A stretch of 64,000 bases of DNA, taken from NCBI GenBank assembly GCA_963693365.1, contig CAVNZM010000012.1, forward strand, positions 6,200,001 to 6,264,000. The letters are read 5' to 3'. Made by a program: the position numbers and the translations under genes. Under the pieces are notes generated by a model. The model did no database searches, was not told the origin of the DNA, and worked only from the letters and a program-made list of their open reading frames with translations. This document shows positions 1 to 20,543 of this stretch, piece after piece (position 1 is the stretch's first letter; every line of letters begins with the position of its first letter). This stretch comes from Amoebidium appalachense. Lineage: Eukaryota; Ichthyosporea.

Positions 1-30
1 CTCCGTCTCCATTTCTTTCCCAGGCCCTAC

Positions 31-8193
<8,163 letters not shown>

Positions 8194-8285
8194 GGTGAAC
8201 GAGCCTCTGGTCGTTTCTCGTTCCTAGCTGTCTATTCTTACTTTATTTTTTTTCGCGGCTAGGAGGGGAGGGGAGGGGGAGGTGT

Positions 8286-8336
<51 letters not shown>

Positions 8337-10851
8337 GGGGGGGGGCGAGGGTTAGCATGAGGGGAGGGGGGGAGGCGAGGGTTAGCAAGCATCACTTGAA
8401 TGTATAGGCACGAACGTGACGGTTACACTTTGTTCTTCGATGCCCAACTGGTTACAAGATCACCTCAAGAATTCACCACTTCGTGTGGGCCAAAACATTG
8501 AAAAGGGAGCGAATCCCGTTCCAGTAGGGCATCTCGTGCACACAAAAAAACACATTCGACTTTTCTTTTGACACGACTGTCACGTGTTGAGTCTTTGTAA
8601 CAATTAGCTTGTCCTTCATCAAAGTAGCCTAGAGTTGTGGCATGGTCACGGTTGTGTAGAGGTGAAAGCAGTACACGGCTGAGCGGCGGTTATAGAAGGA
8701 GATTTGCAGCGTTCCAAAAAAAGATCAAACCTTTGAGCATGCAGGGACATTAAAATGAAGCACGAAAGGAACAAGGGTAAAGAAGGGGAGCGGGGGGGGG
8801 GGGAAGGGGGGGGGAGGGGGGGGGGGGGGGGGGGGGGTAAATCTCAGTACTGAATACGGGCAAGACCTAACTAAGGGCATCGTGTGACAAGAAAAGCGAA
8901 TGCACTGACATAACAACACGGGCAGAGCCGGGAGGGGAAGAGGATGAAGGGGAAGATGGAGGACGGAGAGGAAGTGGCTGAGGGAGGTGACATGGGAATG
9001 TGGTATAGTTACCGGTTTATAAGCAGGATCTTGCTCCGTGGGCAGGACGGTTTGATAAGGGCAGTTGACAGCAGTCTTTAATGGCGAGGGACAAAACACT
9101 TTAGCATTATACTAACTTTGATACAGCTGTATTGGCTTCAAAGAGTTGTTGGTTCTCGCTTATGAGTAACGCACGTCGAACTAGTCGACGAGAGAGGGAA
9201 GATTTCTGTAAGGCGTTTGAAACCAAGAATCAGGCTGGGGGGTGCAAGTGAAAGGGGCCGAAGGACGCGAGATAAGAAAAAACGAAGAGAACTTCGACTG
9301 CCATATAAGCTAGGTTCTATAACGAGGCGCCCTTGTAACGATTTCACAAGAAGCCAAAATTGTCATAAGACTGGTCACTTGTGGCTTACGGCTTGAAAGG
9401 GTACTGGTAGTACTAGTGGCACATCTACCTACTTCAGGTGCACAAGATCAAAATTAAACCCCTCCCCCTGTTTACTCTATCAAAAGTAGGTCAACCAAGC
9501 TCTCTAATATATCCGTTCAAAAATACACATACAAGCATATGCGCCTCTCTCACACTGTGCGTCTCTTATAGGGAAACAACTTCCCGCCGCCTATGTCCCT
9601 ACTGTACAAGAAGCGTGTGTGACAGTTTCCAGGAATGAGCTGTTTATGAACCTTTCGCATTGTGATTGGCTGCCTCTGCATCAAAAACAAAAACCAATAA
9701 AGTGAGCACCAAAAAGCATTGCGATGCTTTTTTGCTTTTCTTTGCTTTTCAGGCTATGCCCGTGGCACGGACTTCGACTCACGCCTACAGGACGGAGGCT
9801 GGAGCACACTAGGCCACATTTAAAGTCTTTATCTTGAAGTTCTGCCTAAAGGTACTATGTTATATCAAGGAAAACAAAAGAACGAATTAACGGTAACGTT
9901 TGTATTCTCGGGAGCTGCGTATACTTGCCACTTGCCACTGCCAGTGCCAGCACAACCCTTATGATACAAAGCGGAATGTGCGGGGGTCGTGAGCAAATCT
10001 AGATAGTGCGGTAACGGTCTGTGATTGGCGGAATATATATCCCAGGTATGCGATTCACTGGTAAAAGTCAGGGTGTGAACTTCAGTTTTGGGTGTGCCAG
10101 ACTCAGTTGGCCCTCGTCGAGGGGGGAGTCACTGTATGTAGATTTTGTCAATTTCATGGCCATGCTTTGGTAAAAGAACCACTGAACGTGCTGACGGGTC
10201 TTTTTTTGCATAACTGTTCCCCTCCAAGGGCCACTGGCCCAAAACTCAGTGGACCTAACCTCAGAACCTTCTCGGGGTTATACTATTAATGTCCGATACT
10301 GATCCGGCACATATTCGTGTGGGGGGGGGGAATGTGCTGTTTCGTGGGGGGGGGAATGTCAATATTGGAAATGTCCTCTGCTTATAAAGCCATCAAGCTT
10401 CCAAACTCCCAGGCGATGCCATTACATACTTGTAGTATTAGTTTTAGTATTGAACTGCATCTTTCCAATTTTAGAATTCGACTAGCCACTCCAGATTCTC
10501 CAGAACAAAATCACCAATCAGCACTAGAATAAATCCCCACAATAAGATAATTTTGATTGGCGTCTTTATTTTTTTGGCGCGAAATGTTCCCAGGCCAACG
10601 TGGCCATGGCACAACAAGGCCTCCTAATCTCCCGGAGGCCTTGTGGCACAAGCCTCGAATCTAATAGAGTTGTCCCGTTGAACGAACGTTTATATATATA
10701 CACACAAAATTATATTATATACCTACAGGTTACGAGGGATGATTTATAGTTTGGGTTTAAAGAAACACAATCCTTCTATGTTTACTTCCTGTTGATAGCT
10801 AGTAGCCAAGAAGTAGCTTGTAGATTCTCACAGGTTCCATCTGACGCTACT
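8194..10851. other. Spacer between divergent genes
   Basis: Lies between the start codons of the hydrolase (-) and the BIN4-like gene (+), so it should hold both promoters. It contains poly-G runs at 8300-8345 and 8791-8837 but is otherwise mostly low in simple repeats. ATTGG (inverted CCAAT) motifs occur near 9665, 10024 and 10556. I see no convincing exon; the open frames here are short and match no family I know. Confidence 0.6.
10616..10645. repeat. Inverted repeat upstream of the BIN4-like gene
   Basis: Arms ACAAGGCCTCC and GGAGGCCTTGT are perfect complements around a nine-base loop, about 210 bases before the start codon. It could be an operator-like or cruciform site; function unknown. 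Confidence 0.5.
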
Positions 10852-11258
10852 ATGTCTGACTCCGGGAGCGATTTCGACGCACCCTCTGGTAAGCAACCCA
10901 GCCCCCCTCTCCCCTCTCCCCTTCCCCCCCCGCTCCCCCCCTCTCCTCCTTTTCCCGTGCTTAGTTACACCCACGCCCCCTCCCATCCTTTCCCATAACC
11001 TGCACGTGCCATTCATGCTACCAGCCCCCCGGTCCCACACGTTACATGGGCACACATATACCATCCCTCCCTTCCTGTCCCATTCTCTCTTCTCTCTCAT
11101 TTTTCCTCTCATGCATCTCTCTCATGCATCTCCGAATAGTTCTAGCAAGTAACGTTTCTATCTTTCAACACCACACCAGACCCAACCACAGAGGCCCCCC
11201 TGTTGCTTACAACTGCTCCTGAGCACGCTTTTCCTCCGCAAGGATGGTTTGGGGGGAA

Positions 11259-11291
<33 letters not shown>

Positions 11292-11481
11292 CGCACAGCA
11301 GACAACAACAACTGCTGGTAGACCATATACCTCCGCCCAGAAATAAACGGAACCTTTGAGTGTTGCAACTTTTTAATCAATTGTTGGAGCAGATTGAAAG
11401 ATGCATTTACGTTCATAAAAAGTTTTGAAACAGAATGTCCGTAAGTGTGTTTGGTGGTTGAGAAGGGGCAGGATGGACTTT

Positions 11482-11512
<31 letters not shown>

Positions 11513-11937
11513 GGGGTCGGAGGGGCAGGAAGGGTTGGGCTCAGGAAGGGAAGCTTGCCTGGGAAGGCGGGGTAGGGAGGGCGGAGGGTGGAGGAGGTAG
11601 GGGCAAGGGGGTGGGGGTGGGAATATAGGGGGCGGGGGGGCAGGGAGGTAAGTGGTAAAAGAGGAGTGATATAGAAAGGGTGTGTGTGTGTATGTGTGTG
11701 TGTGTGTGTGCATTCGTGTACATGTGTGTGTGTCTGTGTGAGGGGCAGGGGGGGGGGGGAGAGGGGGGGGGGGGGGGGGGGGTAAGAGTGGGAGGAGGGA
11801 GCGAGAAAGTTAGAGATAGAGAGAGGGAGTAGTAGAGAGGGAGAGTGGGGAAGAGGGAGAGAAAGAGAAAGAGAGGGCGGGGATGATGAGGGAGGGGGGC
11901 CGGGGGGGAGAGGGGATATATACATATATACACACAA

Positions 11938-11997
<60 letters not shown>

Positions 11998-12118
11998 GGG
12001 GGGGGGGAAGAGAGGGAGAGGGAGAGGGAGAGGGAAAGGGAGAGGGAGAGGGAGAGGGGGAGGGGAGGGAGAGGGAGAGGGAGGGAGAGAGAGAGAGAGA
12101 GAGAGGGAGGGAGGGAGG

Positions 12119-12153
<35 letters not shown>

Positions 12154-15038
12154 GTGAAGGAAAGGCGAGGAAGAGACAGATAGAGAGAGAGAAAGTTGTA
12201 GAGCGAGATCGCTAGCGAGGGAGGCAGGGAGGGAGAGGGAGGGGAGGGGGGGATGTGGTAGGAGAGAGGGAGATAGGGTGTGAGGGAGTGAAGACGTGTG
12301 GGAGGGGAGGGCAGGAGGGAGGGAGGGTGGGTGGGTGGGGGGAGGGGGGAGGAGGTGAGGAGCAGGTGTGTGAGTGTCATTTGCCTAGGGCATATGTTCT
12401 TCTTGGTTTGTGTTTGTGTGGTGAATTAACTGCAATGTTGGTGGTTGCTTGTATCCACTGACAAGTTTATATGTTGTGTGGTGACAGAGCCCAGGGCACG
12501 TCGGGCAAGAACGTCTACAAAATCCTTTAAGGAATGGTCGTCAGAAGGTAATCGTGTGTGTTCGTTTGATTCTGATAAGTTTTTTTTTATATATTTTTTT
12601 TAAACCTCTGTGTGTTTTACGGGAGGGGTTTGTGTATGTGTGCATGGATAGACGTGGGAGTGTGTGTGGGTTGGTGTGTGTGCGCACCCATAGGTGGTGT
12701 GTGTTGGGGGGGCATCGGTGGTGGTGGTGGTTGGGGGGGGGGGGGGGGGGGGGGGGGGGAGGGGGGGGAAGGGGGGGGGGGGGGGGGAGGGGGGGGGGGG
12801 CTGTATCGGGGTGTGTGCGAGTAATAGAACAGGGGAAAGGAAAGAAGGGATACATGTGTTTTTCCACACCCCTACCCCTCTCTTTCTCATTCTCTTTTTC
12901 AACCCTGTACCCCTCTCTTTCTCATTCTCTTTTTCAACCCTGTACCCCTCTCTTTCTCATTCTCTTTTTCAACCCTGTACCCCTCTCTTTCTCATTCTCT
13001 TTTTCAACCCTGTACCCCTCTCTTTCTCATTCTCTTTTTCAACCCTGTACCCCTCTCTTTCTCATTCTCTTTTTCAACCCTGTACCCCTCTCTTTCTCAC
13101 TCTCTTTTTCAACCCTGTACCCCTCTCTTTCTCATCCTCTTTTTCAACCCTGTAGAGGAGGACCAAGATGCGAGCATGGGGGAGGGAGGGGATGATGATT
13201 GGGACGGTGGGTCGAGCCCAGAGGCAAAACCGAAAAAGTCCACACAGAAGAAAAAGCCGCCTGCAAAGAAGGGTGGGTGGTGGTTTCATGCTGTGTGAAT
13301 GAATAATATTGCTGTTTTGTTTTGGTGATGGGGATGGGGGTGGTGTGGGAGAGGCGGGGGCAGGGCAGGGGGAGGGGTGGGAGGGGGGAGGGGGGGGGGG
13401 AAGAGGAGAGAAGGGGAAAGGAAAATAAGGTGTGGTTGTGTGTGTTTATGTTTGTGTGTGCGTGTGCGTGTGCGCTCACGCCCGCGCACGCGCGTGTGTG
13501 TGTATGTGTGTGTGTGTGTGTGGAGGTGGGTTGTGGAGGGGATAGGTGGAGGGGTTCAATTTTTCTTGTCAAATTTTTTTTTTGGGGGGTCCGAGGGGGT
13601 AGGAGGGGGGGGGAGGGGGGGGGTTGGGGGGACCCCTGAGGGGACCGGAGGGGGTGGGGTGGGTGGGGGGGGGGGGGGGGAGGGGGGGGGGAGGGGGGGG
13701 GGGAGGGGGCAGAGTGGTGTGTAAGCAGAAGAGAACTCAAGTTTTTGCCTTTTTTTTTTTTTTGGCACGTACCTGTGTTCATTGTGGGGTTACTTAATAA
13801 TACCTGATAATACGAAATTGTAGAAACATATTGCTATGTAATATAAATATCATAAAGTATATGCACAATCAAACCACATAACTTACGGCCTTAACAGCGC
13901 AATCATCCGACGAGGATGAGGAGGGTGATTCTGATTCGCCAGCAGCCAAGAAGAAGCCAAATAAGGCAGCGCCAAAAAAGGCAACTGCATCAGCCACAAA
14001 ACAAACAAAATCCGCAGGCAGTGCAGCAAAGGGTGGGTGCATGCGTGCATGTGTATGTGGGACAAACAGTCATTCTGTATTCCCTCCCCCCCCCCCCCCC
14101 CCCCCCCCCCCCCGTTGGTACCGTGTTTACGTATTCAAACAACCCCCCCCCCCCCCCCTCTTTTCCCCACTCTTGTTTTCCCCCGTAGATCGTTTGTTGG
14201 TTTTTAGGGGGTGGGGTCAAGGAAAAGGAGTAAAAGGGAGGGGCGGGGGGAAGGGGGGGAAGAGGGGGGAGGGGGGGGGGAGGGGGGGGGAGGGGGAGGG
14301 GGGAGGGGGGGGGAGGGGGGATGGGGGGTGTCCTGGATTGTAGAAACTTGGGAAGGCAGCATACATACCATTTCCATGGGCGTGTTACCCTTCCCTCCTC
14401 TCCACCTTCCCCCCTCTCCTCCCCCCCCCTAAAAAAAAAAAAAAAAAAAAAAAAGACACCCAAACACCAACAGCAAAATCCCCCAAACATTAACAGCAAA
14501 ATCCCCCTCCCCCCAATCTCTCTTCCTCCTCCCCCCTTCCCCCCCCCCCCCCCCCCCCTCCGACCCCCTTCTCCCCCATCCCCCCCACCCCCCCCCCCCC
14601 CTTCCTCCCCCCCCCCCCCCCTCCCCCCCCCGCATCCCCCCCCCCACACACACTAACCCATCCCACCCACCCACACAGCCACCCCAAAACCTAAACTCAA
14701 ACCATCCACTGCTGCCAAGGCAACAACAGCAAAAGCAGCTCCAAAGGCTACCCCTAAACCAAAACCACAACCAAAACCAGCAGCTAAAAAGAAAACTGAC
14801 TCGGACTCGGAGGAAAACTTTGGTGATGGTTTTGGGGAGGAGGATTCGAGCGTGGTGGTGCTTTCGGATGACGAGGGGAGAGAGGAGAGAGATGGAGATG
14901 GGGAGGGGGAGGGAGAGACGGAGAGAGAAGGGGAGGGAGAAGGGGAGGTGGTGGAGGGAGGCGAGGGCGGGGAGGATGGGAAGGCAAAAGAGGAGGCAAA
15001 GAAGCCAAAAGTCAGGCAGCCGAAGGAGGTGTGTGCGT

Positions 15039-15135
<97 letters not shown>

Positions 15136-15905
15136 TGCGTGTGCGCGCGCGCGGGTGCCTGTGTGTGCGTGTGCGTGTGCGTGTGTGTGCGCACGCGCGC
15201 GGGCGTGTGTGTGTGGGGGGGGGGGGGGGGGGGGGGGGGGGTATGGATGTGTGTGTGCGTGTGTGCGTGTTTGTGTGTATGCGCATGTGTGTGTGTGAGT
15301 GTGCGTGTTTTTGCACGTGGGTGCGCATGGGTATGTGCATGTTTCTGCCCACATGCTGGTGTGTGTGTGTGTGTGCTTGTGCGTGCCTGCATAAGTGAGT
15401 CTGTGTGCATGCCTGCATATGCACGGCCGTGCATGGTTTCATGTGTAGGTGTGGTTGGGGCAGTATCTTTAACCTTGCTACAGAGGTCTATCTGTGGGTT
15501 GGGTGGTTGGGTAGTATGGTTGTGAGGGGAGCTTTGTGATCTGTGTTCCCAAACAAAAACCAAGAACATCATGGATTGGAAGCAGTATAAAGTGGGTGCT
15601 GGGTTCCTGGACTGCACACACACACGTACGTGGGTGAAGGGAATGGATGGGTGGAGAAACATAGAGAGAGGGAGAGAGAGAGAGATGAAGGAGCAGGGAG
15701 AGGGGAGAGGGGGGGAGGGGAAATGGGAGTAAAGAGGTGAGTGGTAGGGAGAGAGAGAGGAGGAAGCGATTGCCAGAGGAAGGAAGGGGAAGCAAGAGAG
15801 GGATCCTCCCTAGCCCGCATCCACACCCACCCACAGCCACACTCAACCCCTCCCCCCTCCCCCCTCCTCCCTCCACACACTGTCAAACCCCCCCCCCCTC
15901 TCCCC

Positions 15906-15939
<34 letters not shown>

Positions 15940-16111
15940 GCGCGCGCGCGCGCACGAACGCACACACACACACACACATGCACACACACACACACGCGCG
16001 CGCGCGCACGAACGCACGAACGCACACACACACACACACATGCACACACCCACCCACCCACCCACACCCACCCACACACACACACCCACACACACACACA
16101 CACACACGAAC

Positions 16112-16182
<71 letters not shown>

Positions 16183-16318
16183 AGCGTTTCAGCACTGTGC
16201 CCATCAAGACGACCTCCAAGGGCCCAACCACATTCCTCATCGAGACAGACAAGGACCTGGTAACTCCCTCCCCCCCCCCCCCCCCCCCCACCCCCCTCCC
16301 CTCCCCTCCCCCTCCCCC

Positions 16319-16349
<31 letters not shown>

Positions 16350-16845
16350 TAAAAATAAATAAACTCCCCCCCCCCCCCCCCCCCCCCCCCGACCTTCCTC
16401 CCTTCCCCTCGGATCCCGTCCCCCCCGTCCCCCCCCCTCTTCCATCGTTGTTCTAGTTCCCTCCTCATCTCTCCCCGCACTTCACTCCTCGTTTGCTGGC
16501 CTCTTCTCTACCTCCTCTTCCCCCCCCCCCCCCTCCCCCCCTTCCCACCCGCTCTCTCTCTCACTCTGTTCACCTCCCATCCACCCCCACCTCCCCTCCC
16601 CCCGCCCCCCACCTCTTTCGGCTCGATTAGAAAACCAATGACACAGCCCAAAGCCCAAAACCCTTGACAGCCCTGACGGCTTGCCCTCTACCCAAGCAAC
16701 CACGACTACCTTATCTTCGGCCCACTTTTGCTCACAGACATGGGATTATGTGCTTAGAGCCATACATGCACAATTATCGTAGCTGACACACTGCACACAA
16801 ACACGCACAAGCATACAAAAATAGAGACACAGAGACAGTCTATGG

Positions 16846-16885
<40 letters not shown>

Positions 16886-16979
16886 GCGCGTACATGCGTG
16901 CACAGGATAGGCATAAGCTCACACATGTACGCACGGCACACACACATTCAGGCGCGCGTACACACATGCACATGCACGT

Positions 16980-17054
<75 letters not shown>

Positions 17055-17279
17055 ACATCGAGGGAGACATTGGTGCTGTGGGCCGTATGTACGTCGAGAA
17101 GGACTCCAAAGACCCAATCAAGCTGGACCTGAAAGGTGGTTGCGCCCTCCCCCCCCCCCCCCCCCCCCCCCCCTCTCTCTGTCTTTCTCTCTGCCCACCT
17201 CCTCCCCACTCTCTCGCTCCCCCCCCCCCCCCTCCATTCCCCCCTCTTTCTCTCCCTCTCCTTATCCCCCCTCCCCCCC

Positions 17280-17310
<31 letters not shown>

Positions 17311-17440
17311 AAGATAGCCTTTTCACTGTCACCGCCCACCATCACCATCTTCCCTATCCTCCTTGTTTCCCTTCTTCTTTAGATAAACACCTGCGGATAT
17401 CATTGCCCCCCCCCCCCCCCCCCCCCCCCCAAGACACACA

Positions 17441-17479
<39 letters not shown>

Positions 17480-17855
17480 AAATTCTTTCGACGCCTTTCG
17501 ACACCTCTGAGATGGTTCCAAGCCAAACCGTCTTCTATTTCTGTGTATCGGCTGTTCCCTTCGACCACACCACTTGAGCCATGTAGGCCTTTGCACTGTT
17601 GTCTTACTGCTAGTCTTGCCACTCGGAAGTCAATCCTCCTTCCTCCCCCCCCCCCCCCCCCCCCCCCCCTCCCCGCTGTCCGCCCTCCCCTTCCCCCCCT
17701 CACCCCCCCCCCCCACCCCCTTCTTAGGGCCTTCTATACACACACGCTAACTTTTCTCTCACACATACATCTCTCTTTGTGTGTGTGTGTCTCTCTATCT
17801 CTTCCCCCCTCCCCCCCCCTCTGCCCCTCGCCCCCACGCACACGGACACCACACA

Positions 17856-17910
<55 letters not shown>

Positions 17911-17914
17911 GCAC

Positions 17915-18007
<93 letters not shown>

Positions 18008-18114
18008 CACGCACACGCACACGCACACGCACACGCACACGCACACGCACACGCACACGCACACGCACACGCACACGCACACGCACACGCACACGCACAC
18101 GCACACGCACACGC

Positions 18115-18155
<41 letters not shown>

Positions 18156-18322
18156 CTACACGTTCAACGGCCACCTTGTATCCTGCAACTCCTTCCTCAT
18201 TGTCAAGATTGGTCCCACAGAGGCTAAGGTTGAATCCGTCATTGATTCATACATCGATCTCACTTGGTGAGTTTTTAACACCACCACCCCTGCCCCTCCC
18301 CCCCCCACCTCCCCTCTGCCCC

Positions 18323-18353
<31 letters not shown>

Positions 18354-19134
18354 AACCCCTCCTCCCCCCTCCCCCCCCCCCTCTTTCTTTGGGGGATAGC
18401 CATAGGCTCTTCTCATGATGCTTACTCTTTGTGTATGCCTTCTTCCGCTAAACATCTGCATTGCGTTGTCCGTCATGAGCGTGCACCCTCCCTTCTGTCA
18501 CACATCCTGGACCCACCTACCTGGTGCGTGTGCCCTGCAACTATGCACTTGTATATTCCTGTCTGCATGATAAGCCCCCCTGACCCCCCTTCCCCCGTCC
18601 CCCCACCCTCTTAAAACCTCTCTTTCTTGCCGTGGCTATGCTCTGAATGTCTTCTCCAACAACTCACTCCGACCAGATGCATCTAGGTGTAGTTTGCACA
18701 TCCCTTCCCCCCCCCTCCTCCCCCCCCCCCGCACCTCCTTAGCAGACCTACCCACACAACCACACCAATTATTTCATCTCCCGTCTTCCTACCCTCCCAT
18801 ATCCTCCACCCCCGGGCATTATTTTTCAGGGGGGGATTTAGGGGTGGAATGGAAGTCGGTGAGAGAGCCGGGGGAAATGTGTATATATTTACAGGATTAA
18901 GAGACTCATAGAGCGCTCCCCCCCCCCTCCCCCCCCCCCCCTTCCCCCCCAACACACACACACACACACACCTCGTGCCCCCACTGAAATCTCACTCCCA
19001 CCCCTTCCCTTCTCACATACCCTCGCACATACACCTGCGCATGCCCAAAGACACAAAATGTCTCAACACACAAACATGCACACACCCACACACGCACATG
19101 GTTGCATGCAGGCAGGCACAAATACTTGCACGCG

Positions 19135-19166
<32 letters not shown>

Positions 19167-19474
19167 CCCCCCTCCCCCTCCCCCTCTCCCTCCTCCCCCC
19201 CCCCCCACTCCCCACCCCCCTCCCCCCACCCCCACCCACACACAAACACACACATTAACACAACCCTCCCCCCCTCCCCCCCCCCCTCCCCCCTCACCAC
19301 CACCACCACGACCACCACGACCACCACCACCACGGGCCCTCTCTGAGGATGGGCTCTGCTTATGACGCATACTGTGCGCATTGCTGATGTTGCATACTTG
19401 AATGTTTGCCTTTGCATGTGTCCTGCACCATGCTTCTCGTCGTGTATGCGTACTTCGTACCGTGTTCCGCATTC

Positions 19475-19506
<32 letters not shown>

Positions 19507-19632
19507 ACACACACACATACACATTTTCACCTACCTACCCCCCTCCCCCCCCCCCCCCCCCAACACACATACACACCTACACCACCCCTTCCCCCCCCCC
19601 CTCCCCCCCCTCCCCTCCCTCCCCCCTCCCCC

Positions 19633-19664
<32 letters not shown>

Positions 19665-20312
19665 ACACACACAGTGTCGGCAATGTGATGGACAAGGAGA
19701 CAGTGCTTGAGGGGCACATCGAAGAAGACCTAGATGCTTCCATCGTGCACGTGGGTGGGGGGAGGGGGGAGGAGGAGGGCGCAGGGGGGAAGATGAGGGG
19801 GCAGACAGTGACAATTGGACACCCAAACTGAGCGGCATTAAGAGGTACGTGTGGATGCACCCCTGTGATTACTTCCTTGTTTCCCTTCCTTCTTTCACTA
19901 CGGAACAAACAACCATTGACATGTTTACACTTCTGCTACGGTATATTTTTTCTCGAACGGAGTTGTCACACACATCCTTCAGCCACCCCTCCCCCCACCC
20001 CTCCCCCCTCTCTCTCCCCCTCACCACATACATGTACACACAAACCCACACAAGCACAAACACACGCGCACGCGCACGCACGCACGCACGCACGTACGTA
20101 AGCATGTACACTTACACACACGCACACGCACACAAACGCACACACACACACACACACACACACAACACACACACCTCTCACCTACCTTTCCAACCCCCTC
20201 CCCGTCAATATCAAAAAGAAAAGTAAAAAACGATCATTGAACTAGAAGTACTAATAAAACAATACAAAGTTTTAATAAGAATCAAACAGGAAACCACATC
20301 CTTACTGAATTA

Positions 20313-20346
<34 letters not shown>

Positions 20347-20370
20347 ACACCACCACCACCACCACCACGC

Positions 20371-20403
<33 letters not shown>

Positions 20404-20507
20404 GGAAATCCACCGCACCCAAGGCCTCCACCAAGGCCCCACCCAAGAAGAAGCAAAAGTTCCTCGAGTCAGCTGACGTGGCTCCGACAAAACCTGCAAA
20501 GGTTTGA

Positions 20508-20543
<36 letters not shown>

